Positions 1 to 11,867 of a DNA stretch of 64,000 bases are shown here, piece by piece; the first letter of the stretch is position 1, and every line of letters starts with the position of its first letter. A program made the translations under genes and the position numbers. Below the pieces are notes generated by a model. The model searched no databases. It saw nothing but the letters and a program-made list of their open reading frames with translations, and was not told where the DNA came from. The DNA is taken from contig NW_019028994.1 of assembly GCF_002105155.1 (NCBI RefSeq), positions 496,001 to 560,000 on the forward strand. Direction: 5' to 3'. The DNA comes from Lobosporangium transversale (Eukaryota; Mortierellomycota; Mortierellomycetes; Mortierellales; Mortierellaceae).

Positions 1-2
1 AG

Positions 3-3000
3 CTGCGAGACTATGGCTTTACAGACCCACAGATCAAAGAACTGAAGATGAACCGGTCATTCATTCTGATCTGTGATGGATATGACGAGAGCATGCAGAC
101 CAATAACCTGTATGTAGCCAACCGGTTGAACCAGCCTGGAGAATGGAAGGCTCAGATGGTGATCAGCTGTCGCAGTGAGTATCTTGGATTGGACTATCGA
201 GATCGGTTCCAGCCTATGAGCCGTAATTACCAAGTAGATGTTGTATTGTTTCAAGAAGCTGTGATTGTGCCATTCTCTGAGGCTCAGATCGATGATTATA
301 TCGAACAATATGTCGATACCATAGACCCAATGTGGCAAGTGGAGGACTACCAACGAGCATTCCAGATGGTCCCTAGCCTACAAGACCTTGTGAAGAATCC
401 ATTCATGCTATCGATGTCGCTACAAGTACTACCACGGATGGTGGATCCAGATCAAGACATCTCCAATACCAAGATCAAGCGTGTCATACTGTATGATCAG
501 TTTGTTGAGCAGTGGCTCGAACGAGGCAAGAAGCGACTAGGTGAGACACTAAGGCCAGAAGACAGAAGGATGTTCCACAGACTACTGGATGGAGGATTTG
601 CACAGCATGGGATCAAGTATCTTACAGAGCTAGCTGTAGCGATCTATAAGTATCAAGATGGCAATCCAGTGGTGGAGTACTCATCGTACAATGACAAGGG
701 TACGTGGAAAGAAAAACACTTTAGCAAAGAGGATGGAAGGAACCTACTACGCGAGGCTTCCCCGCTGAACCGTACAGGCAGTCAGCATCGGTTCATTCAT
801 CGATCTATCCTGGAGTACAGTCTTGTACGAGCGATCTTTGAGCCACAGCTAGTAACGAATACTTCCGTAAAGGATGAGGAAACTAAGGTGGCAACTTCAA
901 CTTCTCGTCGACAGAGTATCAGTTCAGTGTTTAGCTTTGAAGGCATAGACATCAAGGAAGATGAACAAGGAATCGATGCAATCAAAGTTGATGAGATGTC
1001 GCCTTTAGTATGGAGGAGCTTTGTGGATGAACCATCTATCCTTCAGTTCCTAGAGGATCGCGTTCAACTTGAGGGAGTGTTCAGACAGCAGCTGCACATG
1101 TATGTGGAGCTCTCGAAGAGCGATAGCAAGTGGCGAATAGCAGCAGCCAATGCGATGACAATCTTGGTTCGAGCAGGCGAGTCATTCAACGAAGCAGACT
1201 TGCGAGGTATCCAGATTCCAGGAGCAGATCTCAGTCGCGGTCTTTTTGAGTATGCTCAACTCCAAGGAGCAGATCTGAGGAAAGCTAAATTACAGAGCTG
1301 TTGGCTTCGCGGAGCAGACCTAAGTGGAGCAAAGATGGCAGGAGTACAGTTCGGAGAATGGCCGCACCTTAAAGTCAATGGCGAGTTAACAAGAGGGTCA
1401 TATTCACCTGATGGGAAGACACTATCTGCAGCTATCAGAGATGAATTACGCAGATATTCAATTACGGTGTATGATACATCAACATGGGAGGAGCTTTGGA
1501 CTCTGGAGGATAATAGACTCTGCGAATGTTTTATATACTCGCCTGACAGCCGATATATCGCCTCCTGGAGTTATTATGGTGATACTGTTTTGGTTTGGGA
1601 TATGACGTCAGGAGTATTGATTCACAAGTTGATAGACCATGGACAGGAAATTAGACGTGTAGTATACTCGCCAAGCGGAGATCATCTTGCTTCAGCAGGT
1701 AAAGATGGGCCAGTGCGAGTGTGGGACACCCATTTAGGCATACTCATACACAGATTAGAGGGCCATACCGATGCTGTGGCAAGTTTGGCATATTCGCCAG
1801 ATGGGAAGCAAGTTGCAGCTGGTAGCAAGGATGGAATATTACGAGTGTGGGATGCAGCATCAAGGCAGCAGATACTGATACTCGAGGTTCAGCAGATTGT
1901 GTATTCACCTAATAGCCAGGAAATCATTTCTCGCTGTTACGATGATTGCTCCCTGCATGTGTGGGATGTTGCATCTGGTCAAAAAAGAATGGTCTTGACG
2001 CATGATGACCGTGTGAGAGACATTCAGTATTCACCTAAAGGGAGATTCGCTGCTTCATTCACCGAGCAGAAAGTATATCAGTGGGATACGCAAACAGGGA
2101 AACTTATCCATATCTTTGAAGGATCTACTTATTATATCGCCAACCTTAAGTATTCACCAAATGGGGAGCAAATAGCCACTTGCGACTATGACCACACAGT
2201 ACGGGTTTGGAATGCAAGGTCAGGACAACTCATGAATACCTTCTATGGCCGCGCTGTGGTATTTAAGGTGGCATACTCACCAAACAGCCATCAGATTGCA
2301 TCCTTTGACGAATGTGATACAATATGCCTGTGGGATGCACGCTCACAGCAATCTAGTCATGACTCGTATGGTACTTTGGGACCGATCCGTGGCATTAGGG
2401 TCTCACCGGATGGAAATCAGATAGCTTCACGCAGTGATTATGATGGGACAGTGCGTATGTGGGATGCATGGACAGGGCAGTCCATTCATGTTTTACAGAG
2501 AAGTGATGGATATGCATCCGATATAATGTATTCACCCGATGGTCTGTTGCTTGCTTCGCGCCGTCATGATTCCCCATGGGTCTACCTTTGGGATACTCGA
2601 ACAGGTCAAGCCGTCCATTATTTGGGACTTCAAAGCGAACAAGGCGATGAGACCTGCGGGGATTTTGACTTCTCGCCTATTGGGGATCAGATTGCCTGTG
2701 TCCATAAATCTGGAGATGTAACCATATGGGATACGCAAACAGGAGAACTCACCCATACTCAACAGAGTAATGATGGATATTTCCATTATGTGGCATTCTC
2801 GCCCAATGGCCGCCAGATCGCTTTGTGTAAATCAGGCGGCGTTCTCATGGTCTTGTCTATTGAATCGTGGAGCCTTCAGTATGAAGTAGAATCTGAAGGA
2901 TGTTACCCTTTTATTAGATACTCGCCTGACAGTCGTAAGATCGTGTTCTACGACGGAATTATGGAACACCTGCAAGTACTGAACGCAGAAACAGGTGAAC

Positions 3001-3767
3001 GCTGTTACATAGTGCAGAGTGAGGAACGTGCAGTATTTTCACCATTGGCTTATATTTCAAGGATTGAAAGAGATAAAATCACAGTGATCGATTTGGAATC
3101 GGGAGCAGAACTGCATACGCTTGAAGGACATACCCAGGCTGTCGAGGAAGTATCTTATTCGCCTGGTGGGAAGTATATTGCCTCACGCAGTAAGGATGAA
3201 ACAGTGCGAGTATGGGATCCAGAGACAGGTCATTGTTTAGTTGAAATTCTACCTGAAGGTGGAGAAGTTCAGGCGTTTGCATGGAATACCTTCGAAGAAG
3301 ATTACTTTCTGATCACAGGATGTTGGGATGGTTCTATTCGGATGTGGCAGATTGTACAGAAGAACAATCAATATAAGTATCGCCTGAAATGGAGCACCAA
3401 CCAAACGAATCTCAATGCTCACAACATGTGTATTCAAGATGTGGTTGGATTGAGTGAGGTCAACAGTAAGCTCCTGGTGCAACGAGGAGCTATAGGCGAG
3501 CACTCCCTTCCATTGGTCATAGAGGAGGCATCTAAGCAAGCTGTAGTCACACCATTAATGACATCCGAGTCCAAGGCTCTCTCCAGTCAAGTAAACCATC
3601 GTCAAGGTCCAGTAGAGAGAGCCTCAGATGCAGTGGGTTTGAGAGAAAGAATGCGGTTGACTACAACAATAGCACCAAGTAGGTCGATCAAAGACTACCA
3701 GTTCAAATACAGCATGTGCAGTGAATGTAGTTTTGCACATGTCATTTCATGTAGACCTCGCGATTGA
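3..3767 (+). CDS. NLR-like NACHT-pentapeptide-WD40 protein (gene A), 5' truncated by window edge
   Basis: Likely a cytoplasmic STAND-class signalling ATPase with a WD40 sensor, by analogy with fungal NLRs. The reading frame is open from base 3, before the first Met at 48, and matches the middle of genes B and C, so the start and Walker A lie outside the window. 1254 residues are visible. In order: Walker B (ICDGYDES, about residue 23), the ISCRSEY sensor segment, a helical region, pentapeptide repeats (nt about 1180-1350, ADLRG/GADLS type), about 15-16 WD40-like units with YSPxG and VWD signatures (nt about 1380-3360), and a tail. Relative to B and C it lacks about 10 residues in one WD unit (after LILE, nt about 1885) and about 5 near nt 3045, and the last cysteine of the terminal Cys motif is Arg. 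It lies on the opposite strand to B and C. Domain calls confident; immune role inferred. Confidence 0.9.
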   Translation: MRDYGFTDPQIKELKMNRSFILICDGYDESMQTNNLYVANRLNQPGEWKAQMVISCRSEYLGLDYRDRFQPMSRNYQVDVVLFQEAVIVPFSEAQIDDYIEQYVDTIDPMWQVEDYQRAFQMVPSLQDLVKNPFMLSMSLQVLPRMVDPDQDISNTKIKRVILYDQFVEQWLERGKKRLGETLRPEDRRMFHRLLDGGFAQHGIKYLTELAVAIYKYQDGNPVVEYSSYNDKGTWKEKHFSKEDGRNLLREASPLNRTGSQHRFIHRSILEYSLVRAIFEPQLVTNTSVKDEETKVATSTSRRQSISSVFSFEGIDIKEDEQGIDAIKVDEMSPLVWRSFVDEPSILQFLEDRVQLEGVFRQQLHMYVELSKSDSKWRIAAANAMTILVRAGESFNEADLRGIQIPGADLSRGLFEYAQLQGADLRKAKLQSCWLRGADLSGAKMAGVQFGEWPHLKVNGELTRGSYSPDGKTLSAAIRDELRRYSITVYDTSTWEELWTLEDNRLCECFIYSPDSRYIASWSYYGDTVLVWDMTSGVLIHKLIDHGQEIRRVVYSPSGDHLASAGKDGPVRVWDTHLGILIHRLEGHTDAVASLAYSPDGKQVAAGSKDGILRVWDAASRQQILILEVQQIVYSPNSQEIISRCYDDCSLHVWDVASGQKRMVLTHDDRVRDIQYSPKGRFAASFTEQKVYQWDTQTGKLIHIFEGSTYYIANLKYSPNGEQIATCDYDHTVRVWNARSGQLMNTFYGRAVVFKVAYSPNSHQIASFDECDTICLWDARSQQSSHDSYGTLGPIRGIRVSPDGNQIASRSDYDGTVRMWDAWTGQSIHVLQRSDGYASDIMYSPDGLLLASRRHDSPWVYLWDTRTGQAVHYLGLQSEQGDETCGDFDFSPIGDQIACVHKSGDVTIWDTQTGELTHTQQSNDGYFHYVAFSPNGRQIALCKSGGVLMVLSIESWSLQYEVESEGCYPFIRYSPDSRKIVFYDGIMEHLQVLNAETGERCYIVQSEERAVFSPLAYISRIERDKITVIDLESGAELHTLEGHTQAVEEVSYSPGGKYIASRSKDETVRVWDPETGHCLVEILPEGGEVQAFAWNTFEEDYFLITGCWDGSIRMWQIVQKNNQYKYRLKWSTNQTNLNAHNMCIQDVVGLSEVNSKLLVQRGAIGEHSLPLVIEEASKQAVVTPLMTSESKALSSQVNHRQGPVERASDAVGLRERMRLTTTIAPSRSIKDYQFKYSMCSECSFAHVISCRPRD

Positions 3768-4308
3768 ATAGATCAATAAGGACAGCATGAGTACTATGGT
3801 GAATAAATGCCAAAATAAAGGAATGTTTCCATCTTTTTTTGAATAAGAAAACACACCCAATACGTCCTGAATGGTGATTATTTGTTGTTCTAAAAAAAAA
3901 AAAAAAAAAAAAAAAGTAGCAACTATGATGGTAATCTCGATCTGTGATAAAAGGCGACATGAAAGATTTGTGATACTGGCGTTGTCTTCTAGAACAAGGC
4001 TGATTGATTCGAGACAAAATATGACTTTAGGACATTTCATTTGATGGCAACTATCTTTGTTGTTTAGAGACAGCTTCTTGTGCCAAAGTGGACAGTAAAT
4101 TGTAATAAAAACATTTTCTTTAGCCTCTTTCTCTCTTTCTTTTTTATTTAATTTTTATTTTATTTTAGTTTTTTTTTAAAAATGTCTACTAAAACGTTAA
4201 AAAAAAAAAAAGCATGCTCATTAATGGAGTAACCTCCAAACGCGTTTTATTTTTTTTATGTATATTTTTTTTTTTTTTTTTTTTTTTTTCTCCTTAGGTT
4301 TATATTAT
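3768..4308. other. Convergent 3' intergenic spacer
   Basis: The gap between the 3' end of NLR gene A and the 3' end of the mucin-like gene. It holds AT-rich sequence, a poly-A tract near 3892-3915 and a poly-T tract near 4264-4290. The 3' flank of gene A does not match the shared 3' flank of genes B and C. No gene seen. Confidence 0.6.
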
Positions 4309-6710
4309 TCAGCTATGCCATCCCCATCCTTGAGCTGGATTGCCTTGGACAATAGGAGCCGAGATATTCCGCTTCAAGTCTTCTTCTCTTTGCTTCTTCA
4401 GACTCTTGTTGCGATATTTTCTCACCACCAGCATCGCAATACCAACATAGGCAGCTGTTGCCAATCCAACAAATGCTCCAATGATCGCTCCATTCGATAC
4501 TCCTGACTTTGTATCGTTTCCAGGCGTGACTGCATTAGGATCCCCTGATCCATATTCACCTCCTGCCAATGGGTTACCATGGCTACCGTTTCCATTGCCA
4601 CCTCCATTGCCACCATTACCGGTTCCGCCACCTCCACCACCGTTCCTTGAATTATTATTACTATTATTATTACTGCTGTTATCCGATGGTGGGTTCTTGC
4701 TCAGAGGGAACGATGGATCCACATACTGTCCAAAACTATCCTCACTTGGCTTATACAACTCACTTCCTTCATCCTTTACCATGGTACTCAAGGCCCAATA
4801 GCTTGATCTTGGGATTGCAATTGTTGCCAAGATAGAGTCATCCACATTATCAGAGGTCACGATATCGCGTTTCCTTCGATTGCCGCTGTTGTTGTTGTTG
4901 TTGTTGTTGTTGCTATTTGTTTGTGACCCATCTCGGATGGCAAGCACTAGGATCCGGTCACTCTCCACATGAAGCAATCGGCTCAGTTGTGCAGGAATGA
5001 ATGAAACCAATTGAGCTGCGAGGACACCATTGTTGATCACTTGGTAATAGGACACATGTTTGAATCGCAGCTGGACATTGAAAGAGTCCTTGGGGATTTC
5101 AGGATCCAAGTTGGGGATCACCACATCAGGAAGGGATGTGCCAGGTGAAGGGATCTCTGTTTCCTTTGGTGGAGCTACAGGCTCAATGGTGGTAGGTAAC
5201 CAAGGGGTTGTTGTCTTGGTAGGTCTTCGGCGTATTGTCGTAGTGGTGCTATCCGTGGTTGTCGTTGTTGTTGTGGTAGTAGTAGTGGTAGTGGTAGTGG
5301 TAGTGGTAGTTGTGGTTGTTGGAATTGGGATTGAAGTGATAGTTGTCACAGATCTGGCGTTGGTCCTAGTCGGGGTCACAGTAGGAGACGAAGGAGAGGT
5401 CTCTGAGTTGGTGGCAGAACTAGATTCGGATGGAGATGACGTTGGGGTGGGAACAGCCTCGGTATCGGTGGGACTGACGATGAGGGTGAGTGAGAGGGAA
5501 GGCAAAAGATCATCTAATGGTGTCGTAGGGCTCTCTATCGGGCTCGTATCCGTAGGTGATGGCATAACCTCATCACTCGGGCTTGGAACTTCAGGAGAAG
5601 GCGACTCTGGTGATGGTGACGCAGGAGACTCTGGCGATGGTGACGCAGGAGAGGGAGAGGGAGAGGGAGAGGGAGAGGGGGATTCAGACGATTCTTCTGG
5701 TGAAGGTGAAGATGAAGGTAATGATGAAGAGGTTGAGGGAGAGGGAGCCAATGGGAGAGTAACATCGATGATTCCAACAGGCAATGTGATTCCTGGGTCA
5801 GGGCTTGGGCTCTTTCGAGCTGGGATAGCAGTTATAGAGGCCGTGTGGGAAAGAGTGGATGTTGGAGTAGGCTTATCATCATCATGATCTTTTATGGTAG
5901 TCGTTCTGGCTCTGGTTCTGGTTCTGGTCCGAGGAGACTGAGTCTTCCTTGGCCTGCGTCTAGAAGAAGTTGTGGTAACGATGGCGGTGGTAGTTGTAGG
6001 GCGGCGAGTCCTGGTTCTTGATCGCGAAGTGGTCTTTTCAGGCTTCTTTGAGTCGGGATCGTCAAGTGGATCAAGGTCGATATCAAGGGGCAATTCAAGG
6101 CCTCGAGCAGCGATTCTGCCATGTGCGAGATGGTCAGCGACGGCCTATTGGAATAAGAAGGACAGGGCATGAGAGGGGTAATTGTTAGAAATGATATTTA
6201 AAAAAAAGTTTTTGTGAAGTAAAATTATGCGCTTTGATAATATGCAAATTCAATTCAAATGAAGGTGTGGAGGGTGATATTTGGATGGATTCAATTTAAA
6301 TGAGATCCGAAATATCAATTGGGTGGGTACATTCATTAATCGATGTCCTCATCCCACAAGATTGGAAAGGTTGGGGGCCATTCATTCATTCATTTGTCCA
6401 TATAAAGCAAGATATTGTATTTGTGTATTTTCACTGTAGGAAAGTGAAGAGAGCAAAGGGCAATCTATATACCTTTGGACAGCATCATATCTTATCCAAA
6501 ATAAACTACAATCTACTACTACAATCTAAGCCGACAGTTTTTTTTTTAATTTGTTTTTTTTTTTTTTTAAAAAAAAGAAAAAGAGAAGGGGACAAGGGAA
6601 AAACTTACCATTGCAGAAGAGGTTTCAAGATCAGGAGCAGTAACGGCAGCAGCATTGACGAGAGCCATCACTGCAGTGAGGCCGAGTAGCCAAGGTGTCA
6701 GTACACGCAT
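4309..6710 (-). CDS. Secreted mucin-like single-pass membrane protein, two exons
   Basis: Probable cell-surface glycoprotein or signalling sensor of the plasma membrane or wall. Exon 1 (6609-6710) gives 34 residues with a signal peptide (MRVLTPWLLGLTAVMALVNA). The intron 6145-6608 is GTAAGT...AG, phase 0. Exon 2 (4309-6144) completes 645 residues. After the signal come Arg/Thr-rich and long Pro/Ser/Thr-rich segments (about 60-350) suited to O-glycosylation, including a run of Thr. A folded module follows (about 387-500) that resembles SEA-type extracellular modules and contains a dibasic RRKRD site near residue 458. Then an Asn/Gly-rich linker, one transmembrane helix (about 586-608) and a 37-residue basic cytoplasmic tail. 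The layout (signal, STP-rich, folded module, TM, short tail) is that of Msb2/Hkr1-type signalling mucins, but orthology cannot be shown here. Signal and TM confident; role inferred. Confidence 0.8.
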
Positions 6711-7089
6711 GGTTATTTTAACAGATGAAGCGTTCTGATTGGCTGAACTGTCTAATCTTTTATGCGTTAATATCGCTCTTCTTTTTTATCTTTTCTTTCG
6801 TTTTGCCGGTGCTAAAAAGTATTCAGGGCAGAAGAGGAAAGAGAGCTTCTTGGTCAGATTCATGCATTCATGGGAGAATAAGAATGTTAAGAATGATAGG
6901 ATAACGACGAATTAAAAGATCAAGTTTGAATGTCAAGGAGAGTCAAGTTGTGGATATGCAAGGGCGAGATGGATTTGATAAGCCCAATTGAAAGGAGGGG
7001 GGGGAAATATTCGCGTAATAACGGTCCCATTGACCAAAAAAAAAAATTCATCAAGAATTGACTGAATTACATGAGATCAGAGCAATGTC

Positions 7090-7470
7090 ACAGGAGTATA
7101 GGCTGAGAAGAGAGAAAGGAAGAGAGAAAAAGGTGAAGGAGAAGGAGAAAGGGGAAAAGGAGGGGGTCGTTACAGGGTGGGAATGAATTAGGAATTCAAA
7201 GCACCGAGAAGGAATGGAAAGGAAAGGGAAGGGGGATTGTCTCAGGAGTGTGAGAGAGTGAAAGAGTGAGTAAGTGAGAGATGAGAAGGGGGAGGAGTGG
7301 AAAAAGGGGGGGATGGAGAGAAAGGGGAATGGAATGGCACCCGATGGCCAGGTTGTCAAAGAGATTGATTGAGAAAGAGAGAGAGAGAGAAAGAGACACG
7401 AAGGAGAAGATTAGAAGAAAGAGAAAGAGAAAAGAGAAGAGAGAGAGAGAGAGAGAGAGAAAGGAATGAG
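7090..7470 (+). repeat. Long purine-rich (GA/GGA) tract
   Basis: About 380 bases that are almost all A or G on the + strand. The tract runs from AGAGAAGAGAG-type sequence into GA dinucleotide runs near 7376-7395 and 7438-7461. Such tracts can adopt triplex-prone structure; no gene is embedded. Confidence 0.7.
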
Positions 7471-8943
7471 CATTGGGACCATTGGGACCATTGACCTGTT
7501 CCTGATATTACCAGATGGAAGACATTATTCACCAACACACACACACACACACAAAATTCCCATTGATTGCATGCAAAAGCATTTATTTACTCCATGTCAT
7601 GTCCATCCATGTCCATGTTCATGTCTCCCATGGGCCCATGGGATGGATATACAACATCGTCTTGTTTACCCCAACGCAGTAACACTGTGGAAAGGTAGCC
7701 GTGGCAACAATGAAATCTCATTTCAACCTTAAAATAAAATAAAATAAAATAAAATAAAAACGAAAAAAATGAGAGCAAAAGAGTATTTTTATTTTATATA
7801 TTTTTGGGCGCATTGAAATAAGAAAAAGAAAAAAAACTCTTTTCTTTTCTTTTCTTTTCTTTTCTATTTCTTTTCTATTTCTTTTCTATTTCTTTTCTTT
7901 TCTCTTCTTTTTCTTTTTTTTATTTTCTACATCTCTAATAATCAAGGGGAAACAATGAACAGTTCAAGAAGAGATAATAGCGAAAGGATATCTTCTTTGT
8001 CTTTTTACAGACCTGTTCATCTTCATTCACTACATTCTTGACACACGCACTGATAACCAGCTCGCATTGGGCCGTCTTTTTACGGCGATATAAAAAATAA
8101 AAAAAGAGAGCACTTTTATTTTACGGTGGCGGATCAAAGTAAAACGTTTTTTTTTTTTTTTGCTGAACCTGAACCTTGCCTACTTTTGGGGGCCATCTTT
8201 ATCATTCACGTATAATGTTATATATATTTATATTTATATTTATATATATATATACAGCAAATGAAAATCAAAATGAAATGCCATTGCCATTCATATTCAT
8301 ATTCAACTCGATCCTCTTCCCTTTTCCTTACAATCACTTTGTCAACAACTCGCTTGTCTCGGAAAGAGAAAAATAGAGCAGAAGAGACAAAAAAAAAAAG
8401 AGAGATAGAAAGAGCGGATGAATACAAATAAAAGACTTGAATGCACGCGAAACATTACAGATTACGCATTTATATTTATATTTATATTTATTTTTGCTTG
8501 TGTACAAAGAGTCTAAGGCGCCATCTCCGGAAAATAACGCCACTTTTTTTTATTTGCTTTTTGATCACTTTCACATTACAAAAAAGGGTTCTTTGTCTAG
8601 AACGTGTTTTCTGTCGATGTAAAGGTAAGCAGTATCCAATATCCAGCACCGAGCTGGGCTGGGGGGTAAAGAGGCTGAGGGAAGGGAGAGCGGCGGGAGG
8701 AGTGAGGGGAGAGGAGAGGGTACCCTAAAATGGGCGCGTATGGTCCAGCCATTTCGATAAAATGTACAGATACATGTTTATGAATATGTATTGAGTATTT
8801 ACATGGATAAAAAGGATAATTGAGAGCATTCAACAGAAATTGCAATCAAACGGCTTCTGTATGTCTCGCGTCGTATTTCTAAGCAGAAGCATATCGAATC
8901 TCTCCCAGGCTGTACACACATGTACATGTACTCTGCACATCCC

Positions 8944-9206
8944 GTCTGTCTGTCTGTCCATCTGTCTATCTGTCCATTACTTTGTCTGATATCTCTATCT
9001 ATCTGTCTGTCTATCTGTCTGTCCATCTGTCTGCCTGTCTGCCTGTCTGCCTGTCTGTCTGTCTGTCTGTCCATCTGTCTGCCTGTCTGCCTGTCTGCCT
9101 GTCTGTCTGTCTGTCTGTCCATCTGTCTGCCTGTCTGCCTGTCTGCCTGTCTGTCTGTCTGTCTGTCTATCTGTCTGTCTGTATGTCTGCCTGCCTGTCT
9201 GTCTGC
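8944..9206 (+). repeat. TGTC tetranucleotide array with 48-bp higher-order period
   Basis: Built of TGTC/TGCC units. The marker CCATCTG recurs at 9023, 9071 and 9119, with a degenerate fourth copy at 9167 (CTATCTG), giving an exact 48-bp period. There are no spacers of independent sequence, so it is a minisatellite and not a CRISPR. Confidence 0.85.
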
Positions 9207-9450
9207 TCGATATCAAAAAAGAACAAAAATGAATGGCTTTTTTTTAATAAAACGCTATAGACCTATAGAACGTGCAAAAATATACCGCGGAGAATGCAAG
9301 GGAAAAAAAAGACTCATTTCAATCGGGTAAAAAAAAAATAAAAAAAAAAAGCTATGATAATCCAATCCACAGTCGACTTTGTTTGGTTCTTTTTTTTTTT
9401 TTTTTTTTTTTTATCTCTCCATTCTCCATCGGGACCATGCATGGCATGGC

Positions 9451-9484
<34 letters not shown>

Positions 9485-10271
9485 CCTATTTTTATACACC
9501 CTTTTAGCATTCTTGCTTAGGAAATGAATTAAAGCAGTAAAAACCTATTGGACCAAATCCTCTTTTCCTTCTCTCTCTCCTTCTCCTCTCTTCTCTCTCT
9601 CTCTTCTCTCTCTCTCTCTCTCTCAATAGTTGTATGTATTAACAACTTGCAACTTTTTTTTTTTCTTTTTCTTGTCTCGCTTCATCGTTTTTATCTTTTA
9701 CTCAACTTGCGACTGATTTACTTTCCAGGCTCACATTGATTCATTTATATAGATATAATATATATGTTATACGATAACTAACTTTCAGAATAAATATAAT
9801 ATTGCCAGAAATCACTTGAGTTTGAATCGTATGAAGAACAACTTTTTGTGGTGATATATATTATATATTTATATGTATCTCTTTGAAGTTGGACGCTTGC
9901 AAGTTGCAGCTATTGCAATCTTAGGGATAGAGAGACCCTTGTAAGAAAAGGAAAAAAAAAAAAAAAAAAACAAATACGCACAGCTGAATTAACATTAATA
10001 TGTAAAAAAAAAAAGATCAAGTTGAAACTCAATGGCTCCGTGCCTCCTGGACTTGGTGGCGGAATCTACACGTGATCATATCTCCACATCACAATCCAAC
10101 CCTACTTTCTACTTTCTACTCTCTACTCTCTACATTGCATCTTTCTTTTTTACAACCCTAAGAAAAAAAAAAAAATATTTAATGAATATCTGATTAACAG
10201 ATATATTATATGGAGCAGATCAGGACGATTAATGACCAACAACAACATGACATGTTCTACACTAAAAACGA

Positions 10272-10304
<33 letters not shown>

Positions 10305-10419
10305 GTTTTTATTTCATTAAATGCTTTATATGTTTTCTTTTTTCTTTTCTTTTCTTCCATAAGAAAGAAAGAAAAGAAAGAAAAAAAAAAAAAAAAAAAA
10401 AAGGTGAGGCGTCTTGCTT

Positions 10420-11836
10420 TTAGTGGGCACGACGAGACTCGGCAATGACATTGGTCATCTCCTCGACCTTTTTCTTGGCACGGAGGAAAGTTCCAAGCTA
10501 TTATTCGTGAAGAAAATAACATTTAATGAAATGAAGAGAAAAGAAAGGGGACAAGAGGTTAGCGACTAGTGCATCTTTTTTTTTTTTTTTTCTTTTTCCT
10601 TTTTCAAAAAAGAAAAAAAAAAAAAAAAAAAAAAGGCTCCAAAATAATCTCAGTTTGTCGTAGAATAGTAGCTAATAACTTGTTGTTGGTATTGTTGTTG
10701 TTGCTTAGTTTGTCGCTTTGTTGCTTTATAAAGTTGTTTGCAACATTGCAACAACATACATTCCAGATCCTTTCAATGACAGTTTTATCCAAGCTGAGAA
10801 CTGCTCCTCTCCCATGAAGAAGATCATGAAGACAAAATAAATAAATAAATAAATAAATCCATGCTCTCGCTCCTATGATCCACCTGCGTCTTATTATCGA
10901 TTCAATTGATCGACAGTGATCAAAAAGGTGATTGATTGGTATAAAGAATATACAAATAAAAAGAGTGAAAGTTGAATGCTGTCGAGAGTTCCTAGTCCAT
11001 ATTGTTTTTTCCTTTTCTTTTTGCATCATTTGAATATCGTCGAACAAAAAAATAATGAAGAAAAACGTTGGGAAGTTGCTGATTTCCAATTGATGGAGTA
11101 TTTAAAAAACTGTACACTGTTCAGAATAATAATATACAATCGAATAATAATAATAATAAAAAAAAGTCGCCCTTGATTGACGCATAGTAAAAAGTAGGGG
11201 GAAAAAAAAAAGAGTCCTGTCAAATAACAAACTGGTGAATGAAAAACCAGACTGCTGGTGCTGTTGTCGTTAACTTTTAACTCCTCTTGTCCAACAAAAA
11301 AAAAAAGAGTAGACATTTGTTTGCTGCGTATAAAGAGCTGGTCTGTAATGACTCTTTCTTTCTTTTTTTTTCAATATATCCGGTTCTAATGCCCTGCTAT
11401 TGATCAGATGCATCCTGATGGAGTGTTCATGAAAAAAAAAAAGAGCTCCCTGTGATCCTGTTCATCCATTAATTGTTGTTTCGCTCTGCAAAATAAAAAA
11501 AAAAAAAAAAAAAAAAAAGGCCCCGTTTCTACTATCACTTTGGTTGCAGCCAAGTAGTCCTGTTTGCTTTTTTTTTTTTTGTTTGTTTGTTTGTTCGTTC
11601 GTTCGCTTGTTCGTTCGTTTAGTTGTTACGTACTCTCTTCTTAGCGAGCTTACGGGCACGCTTATCCTTGGAGTTCTTGATCAATTCCATGATGCGGCGC
11701 TCATAAGGAGCAAAGCCAGCGACCTCACGAATGATCGAGCGGACAAAAATGACACGCTTGCCAGCCTAACAATTCATCAGCATAAAAATGAATAAATCGG
11801 CGATGGGCGTCAATTAAGTGATTTCGGACATGATTT

Positions 11837-11867
<31 letters not shown>

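Larger units (their letters stand above)
6711..10419. other. 3.7-kb gene-free, low-complexity intergenic region
   Basis: No supported gene was seen on either strand. Contents: about 370 bp of purine-rich sequence (7090-7470), a CA run (7534-7552), AAAAT repeats (7733-7758), TTTTC repeats (7835-7912), AT-rich runs near 8218-8255, the TGTC-derived minisatellite (8944-9206), many A/T homopolymers and a TC run (9590-9624). Open frames here are translations of simple repeats. Confidence 0.6.

Noticed and set aside
5060..5887. 275-codon open frame on the + strand opposite the mucin-like gene
   Set aside because: Val/Gly/Glu-rich mirror of the Thr/Pro/Ser-coding strand; the reverse strand has the signal peptide, TM helix and a clean intron.
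8920..9330. Long open frames and a regular repeat at 8.9-9.3 kb, CRISPR-like at first sight
   Set aside because: The array is made only of TGTC/TGCC words with no independent spacers, and the frames are translations of the repeat on both strands.
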